Source of the DNA: BJ22 sp021298375
GTDB taxonomy: Bacteria; Planctomycetota; Planctomycetia; Pirellulales; Pirellulaceae
DNA length: 64,000 bases
Direction of reading: 5' to 3'
NCBI GenBank assembly: GCA_046343015.1
Contig: JBKDOL010000132.1
Coordinates: 62,001-126,000 of the forward strand
In this document: positions 7,921 to 16,501 of the stretch, piece after piece
How the letters are laid out: every line of letters begins with the position of its first letter
How positions within the stretch are numbered: the stretch's first letter is position 1
The notes under the pieces: generated by a model
What the model was told of the DNA's origin: nothing
What the model saw: only the letters and a program-made list of their open reading frames with translations
The model's database searches: none
Made by a program: the position numbers and the translations under genes

Positions 7921-9096
7921 TCAGCTCTCGTCGTCGACGTCAAACAGCGCCGCCACGTACTGCTCCACATTGAAGTCGGCAAAGGCATCGGGCGTTTCAC
8001 CGAGACCAATGAACTTAACCGGCAGACCGAACTCTTGGCGAATCGGGATGGCGACGCCCCCCTTGGCTGTCCCATCCAATTTGGCCAGCACGATTCCGGT
8101 GCAGCCAGCCGCTTGTGAAAAACCTTTCGCCTGACTGATTGCATTCTGGCCGGCCGTTGAGTCCAGAACCAGAAGAACCTCATGCGGAGCTTCTGGAATC
8201 AACTTGGCGATCACCCGCCGGATTCGGCTGAGTTCATCCATCAGGTTGGTCTGCGTCTGCAGGCGACCGGCCGTGTCGACGATCACCACATCCTTCTGCT
8301 CCTTCAGGCCGGCTTCCACCGCCTTGTAAGCGACGCTGGCCGGATCGCTTCCCGGCTTGCCGGTAATGATCGTCGCACCCAAGCGTTGCGACCAGATACT
8401 CAATTGCTCGACCGCCGCAGCGCGGAACGTGTCACCTGCTCCCAGCAGTACCGACTTGCCGGCGGATGTCAGCCGATAGGTCAGCTTGGCAATGGAGGTC
8501 GTTTTTCCCGAGCCGTTAACTCCCACCACCATGATCACAGTCGGTCCGCTTGAGGCGAAGTTGATCCCGGTTCCGTCTTGCTCCATGATCTCGCTGATGA
8601 TGTCCTGGGCCGACTTAATCAAGTCGGACATCATGACTTTCCGGCCACGGTACTGGGAGCGGATCGAGTCGCGAATCTTGCCGGCCGGGGCAACTCCCAT
8701 GTCCGTTTTGACGAGCAGGCGAAAAAGCTCGTCGAGAAACTCGTCGTCGACCAGCCGCCCCTCTTTGCCGACGAGGTCCCGGATGTCCGTGTTCAGGACC
8801 GCAACGGTTTTCTTCAAGGCCTGCTTGAGGAAACCGAACATGCTCCGCTTCGGCGCCGGTTGACTCTCCCCTTCACTGGCCGGATGCGCAGCGGCCTCGG
8901 CAGGCCGTTCTTTGGCAGGCCGTTCTTTGGCAGGCTGTTCTTTGGCAGGCTGTTCCTTCGCAGGTGGTCCGGAAGCGGTTGGCTGGTCCGACGGGACAGC
9001 AGCGCCTGCGCCTGGAGTCGAGGTCTCGGCGGCAGGCAGAGGCGAATGCTCGGTGGGGGTGGGTTTCTTCTTGCCGAACGGATTCCAGATGGCCAT
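7921..9096 (-). CDS. ftsY: signal recognition particle receptor FtsY
   Basis: SRP receptor GTPase that docks SRP-ribosome complexes at the inner membrane, 391 residues. A variable acidic/Pro-Ala N-terminal region (about 1-85) contains four near-identical 5-residue repeats PAKEQ/PAKER and precedes the helical N domain (about 90-180). The G domain follows, with the P-loop GVNGSGKTT, DTAGR and the TKLD-type motif AKLDGTAKGG. The N-terminus MAIWNPFGKKK lacks an obvious membrane helix, typical of peripheral FtsY. It is the last gene of ribH-nusB-ftsY on the minus strand, 73 nt after nusB. The start at 9096 is the only ATG that avoids an unrelated Arg/Ser-rich extension. Confidence 0.98.
   Translation of the reverse strand: MAIWNPFGKKKPTPTEHSPLPAAETSTPGAGAAVPSDQPTASGPPAKEQPAKEQPAKERPAKERPAEAAAHPASEGESQPAPKRSMFGFLKQALKKTVAVLNTDIRDLVGKEGRLVDDEFLDELFRLLVKTDMGVAPAGKIRDSIRSQYRGRKVMMSDLIKSAQDIISEIMEQDGTGINFASSGPTVIMVVGVNGSGKTTSIAKLTYRLTSAGKSVLLGAGDTFRAAAVEQLSIWSQRLGATIITGKPGSDPASVAYKAVEAGLKEQKDVVIVDTAGRLQTQTNLMDELSRIRRVIAKLIPEAPHEVLLVLDSTAGQNAISQAKGFSQAAGCTGIVLAKLDGTAKGGVAIPIRQEFGLPVKFIGLGETPDAFADFNVEQYVAALFDVDDES
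8899..8958. repeat. 15-bp tandem repeat, 4 copies, in frame in ftsY
   Basis: Four 15-bp units (ggcaggccgttcttt and close variants) encode the PAKEQ/PAKER pentapeptide repeats in the variable N-terminal region of FtsY. The unit length keeps the reading frame. Confidence 0.95.
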
Positions 9097-9169
9097 GAGC
9101 GGGAACTTTCGGGAGGGACAAGCGGAGGGGTACGGACCGAGCGATTGCGACTTGGGTTTCGGACTGAAT

Positions 9170-9640
9170 TCAGGAGTTCGAGCTGGAATTATCCGGGGTG
9201 ATTGGCGGAGCCGACTCGGCAGCCGAACTGACTGCGGAGCGGGGCGAATGCTTCTCTTGAAACAAGCGGTCGAGCACGCCGTTGACGAAAGCTGCCGACT
9301 CTTTCGAGCCGAAGCGGCGGGCCAATTCAATCGCCTCATTGATCGCGACTTTGGGTGGCGTATCGAATTTAAGCATTTCGAACGCCGCCAACCGAAGGAC
9401 GTTGCGATCGGTTGTCGAGAGCCGGTTCAGTTTCCAGTTTCGCACCGCCTGCTCGATTCGACGATCCAGTTCTGCTCGATGTTGCTCAATCCCTTGAACC
9501 AATTGATTCCCGAATTTGACGAGTTCCGGGCGATGCAGCAGTCGCCGGGACAAAAAGGCTTCCCAGTCAGCTCCCGGGTTGAGGTCCCGTTGGAACAGCA
9601 CTTGCAAAACGACCTGGCGAACGCGGCTGCGGCGTGACAT
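9170..9640 (-). CDS. nusB: transcription antitermination factor NusB
   Basis: NusB, 156 residues, an all-helical RNA-binding protein that joins NusE (S10) on boxA for antitermination of rRNA operons. Family features are the N-terminal SRRSRVRQVVLQVLFQRDL, the TTDRNVLRLAAFEML helix, the VAINEAIELARRFGS motif and FVNGVLDRL. The last 25 residues are a Ser/Pro tail not needed for the fold. Start at the ATG at 9640, with MSRRSR being the usual beginning. It lies between ribH (131 nt upstream) and ftsY (73 nt downstream). The ribH-nusB pairing is a widespread gene order that supports both calls. Confidence 0.97.
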   Translation of the reverse strand: MSRRSRVRQVVLQVLFQRDLNPGADWEAFLSRRLLHRPELVKFGNQLVQGIEQHRAELDRRIEQAVRNWKLNRLSTTDRNVLRLAAFEMLKFDTPPKVAINEAIELARRFGSKESAAFVNGVLDRLFQEKHSPRSAVSSAAESAPPITPDNSSSNS

Positions 9641-9771
9641 CAATCGAGACCCAAGAGGAGAAAGCAGGAACCAGCCCAGAAACAAAATAGTCAAAGAACA
9701 GTTGAGACCGGCGTTGGCTGGCGGTAGCCATTCGGGGAGTGTGCCCCGGGAGGTCAGCCGCGCACCCAGAC

Positions 9772-10260
9772 TTAAATTTTTCTTTTCAATACGAGCATCG
9801 CCAAGGCGGCATCGACCGCTTCTTGACCTTTGTTGCCGAATTTTCCACCAGCCCGCTGCATTGCCTGTGAAATCGTCTCGCAAGTCAGCAGCCCAAACGC
9901 GATCGGCATTTGGTGTTCCAGTCCCAGTTGGCCCAGGCTGAGGCTGACAAAACGATTGATGTGCTGGTCGTGACTGGTTTCACCCTTGATCACGACTCCG
10001 AGGGCGACAATCGAAGAAAACTTACCGGAGCGGGCTGCCCAACTCGCCGCGAGCGGGAGTTCCCAAGCGCCCGGAACCGGAAGCTCGTCAATCTGTTCCG
10101 CTTTGAACCCGAACTCCAGCAGTCGCTGTTTCGCACCGGCCGCGAGGCGGGAAGTTATCTCCGAGTGATACGTGCTGGCCAAAATGGCGAATCGCCAAGT
10201 GGGATCTACCGGGCCAGCGAAACGGAAGACGGGATCGGCCGATGTCGAAGACAATGTCAT
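9772..10260 (-). CDS. ribH: 6,7-dimethyl-8-ribityllumazine synthase
   Basis: Lumazine synthase, 162 residues, condensing 5-amino-6-ribitylaminouracil with 3,4-dihydroxy-2-butanone-4-phosphate in riboflavin synthesis. Motifs are visible: FAILASTYHSEIT near the N-terminus, PGAWELPLA in the substrate pocket, GVVIKGETSHD with the catalytic His, and NKGQEA at the C-terminus. The length is typical for the icosahedral or pentameric enzyme. The gene heads the ribH-nusB-ftsY group; no other rib gene is in the window, and no FMN riboswitch could be seen in the 168-nt gap to rho. Confidence 0.98.
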   Translation of the reverse strand: MTLSSTSADPVFRFAGPVDPTWRFAILASTYHSEITSRLAAGAKQRLLEFGFKAEQIDELPVPGAWELPLAASWAARSGKFSSIVALGVVIKGETSHDQHINRFVSLSLGQLGLEHQMPIAFGLLTCETISQAMQRAGGKFGNKGQEAVDAALAMLVLKRKI

Positions 10261-10428
10261 GGCGCGTGGTTAGCCGGGAAAGGGCAGGGGGTGGAGCGGA
10301 TTGGCCGGAACGGAGCGTCAGGCCGAGAGCAATCTTCGACTCCCCGGCGCGGTTCCGCTCCTGCATTCAGCATAGCGTCAGCGGGCCAGACGGGCAGGGG
10401 AGTGGCCTCCGCCGGGCGAGGCCGGTTC

Positions 10429-12153
10429 TCAGGATTGGCCTGATTTTAGGCGGAGGAGAAACTCGGCGTTCGTTCGGGTTTTCCGCAGCCGCTCCAGAAG
10501 CTGTTCGAGAGCGTCATTCGCCTGTAAGCTGGCCAATTCCCGCCGCAGCTGGCAGACCTGAGCGTACTCTTCTCCATCGAACAGCTTTTCCTCGCGCCTC
10601 GTTCCGCTTCCGCTGAGGTCAAAGGCGGGCCAGATTCTCCGCTCAACCAGATTCCGGTCGAGCAGGATTTCAAGGTTGCCGGTCCCCTTGAATTCCTCAT
10701 AGATCACTTCATCTAACTGGCTTCCAGTCTGAATCAGGGCGGTGGCGATGATTGTCAGCGAACCGCCTTCCTCCAGCTTTCGAGCGGCCCCAAACAAAGC
10801 CTTCGGTTTTTGCAGGGCATTGGCATCCAGCCCCCCGGAGAGCAACCTTCCAGAAGGCGGGCACTCGGCATTCCAGGCGCGGGTGAGGCGGGTGATCGAG
10901 TCGAGAAACAAGACCACGTCGACGCCCGTTTCAACCAGGCACTTGCACTTTTCCAGGACCATTTCAGCGACCTGAATATGCCGCGATGGCGATTCGTCGA
11001 AAGTCGAACTGATCACCTCGCAGCGATCGGATCGAACTTCCCGCACCATGTCGGTGACTTCTTCGGGCCGCTCGTCGACCAATAACAGGATGATGTAACT
11101 GTCTGGGTGGTTTTTCAGCACAGCCCGGGCCATCTGCTGGAGCAGAATCGTTTTGCCTGCCCGGGGAGGGCTGGCGATCAGGCCCCGCTGTCCAAAGCCA
11201 ATCGGAGCCAGCAAATCAACCAGACGCGTTGAGAGTTCCTCGGGGTCGTGCTCCATCACGATTCGCCGGTCCGGGTGCAGGGGAGTTAGATGCTCAAACG
11301 ACTTGCTTCGGGAATGCACATCGGGAGTCCGCCCGTTGACCAGTTCGACCCGCAGCAAAGCGAAAAACCGCTCATTCCCCTTGGGCGGACGGACCTGTCC
11401 GCAAACCGTACACCCGGTCCGCAAATTGAACTTCCGGATCTGGCTCGGCGAAACGTAGATGTCATCCGGACAACTGAGGTAATGAGCGTCCATGCTGCGG
11501 AGAAAGCCAAAACCATCGGGAAGAATCTGCAAGGTTCCTTCACCGTACATCAAACCCTTGGCTTTGATCCGATGCCGGATGATGCGGAGCAGCAACTCGC
11601 GTCGCGACAGGTCCTCGGGAAGTTCGACCCCTTCGGGCTGCACATGAGCTCGAATTTCGGCCACAGTCAACTGCTGCAGGATCTTGATCGGCAAGACCGT
11701 TTCCTGAGATTGAGCCTCCTCCACCGGACGAACTTCCTGGATGGAGGCACGTTCGGAGAAAGAGACCGGCGGCCCCTGGCGATTCAGTTGTCGGGTCCGC
11801 TCGCGAATCTGTTGCTTGATCCGCTGCCGATTGCCAGCCGACGAGGCAGGGGGCCGGCACTCGGAGTTGCCAGAGGGAGCGTCGGCGGAATCCTGAGGAA
11901 CATCAATTCGATTGTGGGTGTAGCCTGCGGATGAGGCACTGACTGCTCCCGCACCCGGTTGGTCGGACGGGGAGGAAGCGGACGAGCCCGGAATCTCAGG
12001 CTGGCTTGCTCCGACAGGGGAGCCCAAGTTAGAGTCCGACGACAACTGACCCGCCTCCGATTCGCCCTGCGAATCAAGTGAGCCTTGCCCGCTCAATGCG
12101 GAATTTGGTCCGACGTCCAATGACGGGCCGGAGCGATCGGGATGAGTCGACAT
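10429..12153 (-). CDS. rho: transcription termination factor Rho with long N-terminal extension
   Basis: Hexameric RNA-dependent ATPase that ends untranslated transcripts, 574 residues, against about 420 in E. coli. Residues 1-155 are a Ser/Pro/Gln/Gly-rich low-complexity extension. A Rho N-terminal helical region follows (about 160-200), then the RNA-binding OB fold (GFGFLRS, about 205-280) and the RecA-type ATPase with Walker A PPRAGKT near 331-337, VDERPEEVTDM, and the SRHIQVAEMV segment. All catalytic elements are intact. It is 206 nt downstream of coaE on the same strand. N-terminal insertions are known in Rho proteins of several phyla and can alter RNA binding or phase behaviour; what this one does is unknown. 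Confidence 0.97.
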   Translation of the reverse strand: MSTHPDRSGPSLDVGPNSALSGQGSLDSQGESEAGQLSSDSNLGSPVGASQPEIPGSSASSPSDQPGAGAVSASSAGYTHNRIDVPQDSADAPSGNSECRPPASSAGNRQRIKQQIRERTRQLNRQGPPVSFSERASIQEVRPVEEAQSQETVLPIKILQQLTVAEIRAHVQPEGVELPEDLSRRELLLRIIRHRIKAKGLMYGEGTLQILPDGFGFLRSMDAHYLSCPDDIYVSPSQIRKFNLRTGCTVCGQVRPPKGNERFFALLRVELVNGRTPDVHSRSKSFEHLTPLHPDRRIVMEHDPEELSTRLVDLLAPIGFGQRGLIASPPRAGKTILLQQMARAVLKNHPDSYIILLLVDERPEEVTDMVREVRSDRCEVISSTFDESPSRHIQVAEMVLEKCKCLVETGVDVVLFLDSITRLTRAWNAECPPSGRLLSGGLDANALQKPKALFGAARKLEEGGSLTIIATALIQTGSQLDEVIYEEFKGTGNLEILLDRNLVERRIWPAFDLSGSGTRREEKLFDGEEYAQVCQLRRELASLQANDALEQLLERLRKTRTNAEFLLRLKSGQS

Positions 12154-12359
12154 TGGGGAGGGAACGAGACAGGCTGAGAGGCGCAAGGAAGGAACGGCGG
12201 TCGTTCCAGACCAAGTCGACTCGCTCCCAATGGAAAGGCTTCAGGGCCTAAGGATTGGCGGAATCCAGCAGAGGGAGATTAGCAGAAAGCTACTAAGTAA
12301 AACTCCCCGATTTGGCAGAGGAACCTCAATAGATTGTTTGATTTTCTTGGAGATTGCAA

Positions 12360-13004
12360 TCAGGAGTTGCCGGAATTTGAGAAATTCCTGGACTTCTCTT
12401 GCGGCAACCCCCAGTCCAGCCAGAGCCGCGCGACTTGCCGGCGGAGGTCGCTCAGGTCAGGGGTTGAATTGTCGATGAAGTCGGTGGCCCTTCTCTCTTT
12501 TTCCTCAAGCGGCGTTTGATTGCTCTCCCGGGCATCCAGTTCATCGGGGGCCCAGCCCCGCTGGCTGGCTCTGGCCAAACGGATTTCCCGAGGCACTCGG
12601 ATAAAGACAATTCTGGTGCAAAAGCGATCCCAACCCGCCTTAAACATGACTGCTGCGTCGAGGACACAGGCGACCGTTCCAGCCCGACGCAGCCTCTCCA
12701 GTTCGTTCGCCAGGCGGTGGGAAATCCGAGGGTGCGAAATCGCCTCCAGCTTCTGCAGTCGCTGGCGACTGGCCGCGTCCATCCCGAACACCATGCCGGC
12801 AAGCTGTTTGCGATCCACTTCCCCGGAGGGGGCGAATATGGCTGGGCCAAACTCATTGCGGAGGGCCGTTTTGACCTCCGCTTCGAGTAACACGGCATGT
12901 CCGATGCGATCAGCATCCAGCGGAACGGCACCGAGCTCCGCAAACAACCCGGCGACGGTACTTTTTCCGGAGGCAACTCCGCCAGCCAATCCGATTACTT
13001 CCAT
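12360..13004 (-). CDS. coaE: dephospho-CoA kinase
   Basis: CoaE, 214 residues, the last step of coenzyme A synthesis (ATP-dependent 3'-phosphorylation of dephospho-CoA). The P-loop GGVASGKST lies at residues 8-16, followed by PLDADRIGH with the catalytic Asp, the HPRI motif in ISHPRISHRL, and the lid segment around RASQRGW. The start at 13004 places MEVIGLAGG at the N-terminus as in the family. It sits between polA (135 nt upstream) and rho, all minus strand. A polA-coaE neighbourhood is common in bacteria, and coaE-rho adjacency is seen in several planctomycetes as far as I recall. Confidence 0.97.
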   Translation of the reverse strand: MEVIGLAGGVASGKSTVAGLFAELGAVPLDADRIGHAVLLEAEVKTALRNEFGPAIFAPSGEVDRKQLAGMVFGMDAASRQRLQKLEAISHPRISHRLANELERLRRAGTVACVLDAAVMFKAGWDRFCTRIVFIRVPREIRLARASQRGWAPDELDARESNQTPLEEKERRATDFIDNSTPDLSDLRRQVARLWLDWGLPQEKSRNFSNSGNS

Positions 13005-13139
13005 CTGGGTTTGTCTCACGTTTTTGAAGCGTGCTTTGGATACCGCCAACTCGTGCTGATTCCCGTTGCCCGTTTGCAGCCGGTTTGTCCGCGGACTGGA
13101 CGGAACCGCCGGTGGAGCGCCTCAGCCAAGGCTTCGCGA

Positions 13140-16004
13140 TTATTCTACCGGTTCTGTATCGTTCCAATTCGGCCCCGCCTCTACCGCAACCTTGAGTGGG
13201 ACCTTGAGCCCTACCGCCTGACTCATCTTCTCGCGTACCAGGGCGGCTACTTCGCTGAGTGCGGAGCGTTCGACCTCCAGAACCAGCTCATCGTGGATTT
13301 GGAGCAGCATTCGCGCGGGCAAGTCGAGTTGCTGCAAGCTGCGGTGGACTTCAATCATCGCCAGCTTGATGATGTCGGCGGCCGAGCCTTGAATGACGGT
13401 GTTGACCGCAATTCGCTCGGGGGCAGTCCGATTCCGGGAGAAACCCTTGGTTGACGGCTTGCGCACACCCTCAACCGGTCGGCGTCGCCCCAGTATCGTG
13501 CTGACATAGCCAAGTTCAGCCGCGCTCTCGAGGACCTCGCGGATAAAGCCTTCGACGGTGGGATAGCGACCAAAGTAGGCGTCGATGAACCGCGCTGCGT
13601 CATCTTTGGGAATCCCCAGTTCCCGAGCCAGGCCGAAGGGCGATTGTCCGTAGATGATGCCAAAGTTGACCGCCTTCGCCTGCCGCCGCATCTCGTCAGT
13701 GACGGCGTGGGCCGGCACGTCGTAGACCTGGGAAGCCACGACTCGGTGAATGTCTTCATCCTGTTCGAAAGCGGCCAAGAGAACCGGATCTTCACAGAAG
13801 TGGGCGAGGACTCGCAATTCAATTTGGGAATAATCCGCGGTTAGCAGGACCTCACCGGGTTTGCCGGCAATGAACGCTTGGCGGATCCGCCGACCGGTGG
13901 CGGTGCGAATCGGGATGTTCTGCAAGTTGGGATCTTTGGAACTCAATCGCCCGGTGCGGGCCACGTCTTGCATGAACGAAGTGTGCACCCGTCCGGTTTT
14001 GGGGCAGATCTGCTCCAGCAGCGCATCGGCATAGGTGTTTCGCAGCTTTGCCAACTGACGATACTCCACAACCTTCGCTGGCAACGGATGTCGCGGAGCC
14101 AAGTCCTCGAGCACATCGACATCAGTGCTCAGCCCCGATTTGGTTCTTCTCCCCGCCGGCAATCCCAACCTGTCAAAGAGGACTTCCGCCAGTTGCTGTG
14201 GCGAGTCAATGTTGAAGGGAAGTCCTGCGAGGGACTGAATCTCGGCCTGGAGTTGAGCGGTTCGCTCGGCTAACTCGACACTCAATTCGCGGAGCACTCC
14301 CGGGTCCACGGCAATTCCGTTGAATTCCATCTCGGCGAGCACTTTGGTCAACGGCATTTCGACGTCGTTAAACAGCTGCTCGAGGCCGAATTGCTCCAAC
14401 TTGTTTTGCAGCAGCGGACGGAGTCGCAGCGGCACGTCCGCGTCCTCGGCGGCGTACTCAGCGATTTGTTCCAAAGGGACTTCATCCATTCGCTTCTGGG
14501 ATCGGCCGCTACCGATCAGCTCCGTGATTTTGATCGTCTTGTGATTGAGAAAGCGGAGGGCCAGGTCGTCCATGTTGTGGACGTTGTGCCCGGGGTTCAC
14601 GAGATAGTCAGCGACCATCGTGTCAAAAAAGCGACCCGAGAGTTCCAGCCCGGCTCCCCGCAGTACCACTTGGTCGTACTTCAGGTTCTGTCCGATGATT
14701 TCCCGCTCCGGAGAGGAGACCAAAGGCCGCAGCAAATCGAGCAATTCCTTTTCTGGCACCGTCGGGGTCCCGGCAGGAGCCCGCACCGGGATATAGACCG
14801 CCTGACCCGGTTCCCAGCCAAGGGAAACGCCAACCAGTTCAGCCCAACGGGGCTGGGGCGATGTGGTTTCCGTGTCGAGACAAAATCTCGGCAGCCGTTC
14901 CATTTGCCCGACCAAATCGCGGATTTCTGCAATGTCCGTGAGTGCCCGGTACGAGCTGTTCCAGGCTGGCGGAGCCTCGCGAGCGATTGGCGACAATTGC
15001 CGCACCCGATCGGTCAGCGACCGAAAGCCGAATTCCTGGCAGAGGGCGACTGCGGCTTCGACATCCATTCCACCCAGCCTAGCGGCATTCCAGTCAATCG
15101 GTACGGGAACCTGATTGTCCAGCCTCACCAGTTGCTGGCTCAGCCGAGCGAGTTCAGTCGACTCGCGGATTTTCTCCCCCTTCTTTCCCTTGACCTCGTC
15201 GACTCGGGAGAGCAGGTCTTCCAGCGTTCCGAACTCCTGCAGCAACTGGGTCGCGGTTTTCGGACCGATGGTCGGCACGCCCGGTACATTGTCAGCGGTA
15301 TCTCCGACCAACGCCTGAAAGTCGACCACCTGGTGCGGGGCGATTCCCCAATCGGCCTGCAAGTCAGCCGCGGCGTAGAGTTGGCCTTTCCGCATGTTGA
15401 GCAGACGCACGTGACTGGTGATCAGCTGGCGACAATCCTTGTCGCTCGTGACCAGCACGCAGTCGGCTCCCCGCTCTTCCGCTTCCCGGGCGATCGTAGC
15501 CATGACGTCATCAGCCTCGAATCCCTGCAGCTGCAGGACGGGAATGGCCAGTGCCGCCAGCAGTCGCTGGATCTCGGGAATCTGGGACCGCAGGTCCTCG
15601 GGCATCGGCTCGCGATGAGCCTTGTATTCGGGATAGAGTTCGTTGCGAAACGTGACATCGCTGACGTCGAAGGCGCAAAACAGAAAGTCCGGCTTGCGCT
15701 TGGTCAGAATATCGAGCAAGTCGCGGGTAAAGCCGTAAATGGCATTTGCGGCGCGGCCATCCGGTGCGGTCATTTCGCTGATGGCGTGAAAGACTTGATA
15801 AATCAGCGAATGACAATCGACCACATAAACCGTTTTGCCGCTCAAATCGTGATATTCGGCAGGCTGGGAGCTTTGACCGGAATCCTTCCAAGCCGCGTCG
15901 CTGGCGGCGGCTGGGAGACTGCCCCAGGAGGGCTGTGCCTGCTCATCTGGATTTGTCGATTCTTCCGGGAAGAGGTCGAGTGATTTCTGCTGATTCTTGG
16001 CCAT
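13140..16004 (-). CDS. polA: DNA polymerase I
   Basis: DNA polymerase I, 954 residues, for gap filling, primer removal and repair. A roughly 55-residue Gln/Ser-rich extension precedes the 5'-3' exonuclease domain (about 58-330; EADDVMATIA, GDTADNVPGVPTIGPKTA). The 3'-5' exonuclease domain looks catalytically intact, with DTETT near residue 375, NLKYD and YAAEDADV. The polymerase domain has DYSQIELRVLAH (motif A), RRQAKAVNFGIIYGQS (motif B, Phe at the ddNTP-discrimination position) and QIHDELVLEV (motif C). So proofreading is predicted to be active, unlike in Taq-type enzymes. It heads the polA-coaE-rho group, and the 500-nt region upstream is shared with a divergent gene. Confidence 0.98.
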   Translation of the reverse strand: MAKNQQKSLDLFPEESTNPDEQAQPSWGSLPAAASDAAWKDSGQSSQPAEYHDLSGKTVYVVDCHSLIYQVFHAISEMTAPDGRAANAIYGFTRDLLDILTKRKPDFLFCAFDVSDVTFRNELYPEYKAHREPMPEDLRSQIPEIQRLLAALAIPVLQLQGFEADDVMATIAREAEERGADCVLVTSDKDCRQLITSHVRLLNMRKGQLYAAADLQADWGIAPHQVVDFQALVGDTADNVPGVPTIGPKTATQLLQEFGTLEDLLSRVDEVKGKKGEKIRESTELARLSQQLVRLDNQVPVPIDWNAARLGGMDVEAAVALCQEFGFRSLTDRVRQLSPIAREAPPAWNSSYRALTDIAEIRDLVGQMERLPRFCLDTETTSPQPRWAELVGVSLGWEPGQAVYIPVRAPAGTPTVPEKELLDLLRPLVSSPEREIIGQNLKYDQVVLRGAGLELSGRFFDTMVADYLVNPGHNVHNMDDLALRFLNHKTIKITELIGSGRSQKRMDEVPLEQIAEYAAEDADVPLRLRPLLQNKLEQFGLEQLFNDVEMPLTKVLAEMEFNGIAVDPGVLRELSVELAERTAQLQAEIQSLAGLPFNIDSPQQLAEVLFDRLGLPAGRRTKSGLSTDVDVLEDLAPRHPLPAKVVEYRQLAKLRNTYADALLEQICPKTGRVHTSFMQDVARTGRLSSKDPNLQNIPIRTATGRRIRQAFIAGKPGEVLLTADYSQIELRVLAHFCEDPVLLAAFEQDEDIHRVVASQVYDVPAHAVTDEMRRQAKAVNFGIIYGQSPFGLARELGIPKDDAARFIDAYFGRYPTVEGFIREVLESAAELGYVSTILGRRRPVEGVRKPSTKGFSRNRTAPERIAVNTVIQGSAADIIKLAMIEVHRSLQQLDLPARMLLQIHDELVLEVERSALSEVAALVREKMSQAVGLKVPLKVAVEAGPNWNDTEPVE

Positions 16005-16501
16005 ACCGCCGCGCTTTCCCGACCCGGGTGCCGTTATTAGAAAAGTGGACGAGTCTGCCCCAGCGGGACTGTCCTGTCTCTTCGGGTTGTACCGACCGGA
16101 GGCCAATCTCGCGACCGGGGGAGAGTTCCCAGCTCCGAATTGGGATGGGATTTAACGGTTTTTTTCCGGCGGGATCCTAGTCTTTCCAAGCCCAATTGGG
16201 ACGGTTGCGGACCCGGCCTGGGCCCTCTTCACGTGGGCCAAGGGCGAGACTCGGCGGTAAAAGTTTGACACTGATTTTTGGCCTATTTAAAATCAAATGT
16301 TCGGGTTCCGACTCAACGACTCCGGTAATCGGGGATGTCTGGGGCGGTTGGGTTGCCGGCTTTGTGTTCGCTGGTTCGGTTTCAGTACCGAAGTTGCCGG
16401 TGTCTGCTGAGCGGTTGTCGTCCCCATCCCCGTCGAACTGCTTGTTTGCCCTGCTTGCCCACACCGAGTCGAATTCATCGAGTTGACCAGGAGAGAAGTT
16501 A
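16005..16501. other. divergent intergenic region polA / coiled-coil gene
   Basis: About 500 nt without a credible gene, between minus-strand polA and the plus-strand coiled-coil gene. It contains the near-consensus plus-strand promoter at 16265-16293; no comparably good polA promoter was found by eye. Confidence 0.6.
16265..16293 (+). promoter_or_regulatory. near-consensus sigma-70 promoter
   Basis: TTGACA (16265-16270), a 17-nt spacer and TAAAAT (16288-16293). The -35 is perfect and the -10 matches TATAAT at 5 of 6. Transcription would start near 16300, leaving a leader of about 200 nt before the start codon at 16502. Confidence 0.75.

Noticed and set aside
10261..10428. FMN riboswitch upstream of ribH
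   Set aside because: The conserved RFN-element segments could not be found in the leader.
14391..15983. Plus-strand open frame of 530 codons opposite polA
   Set aside because: Lies fully antisense to a clear DNA polymerase I gene, has no family motif, and reflects the GC-rich third positions of polA.
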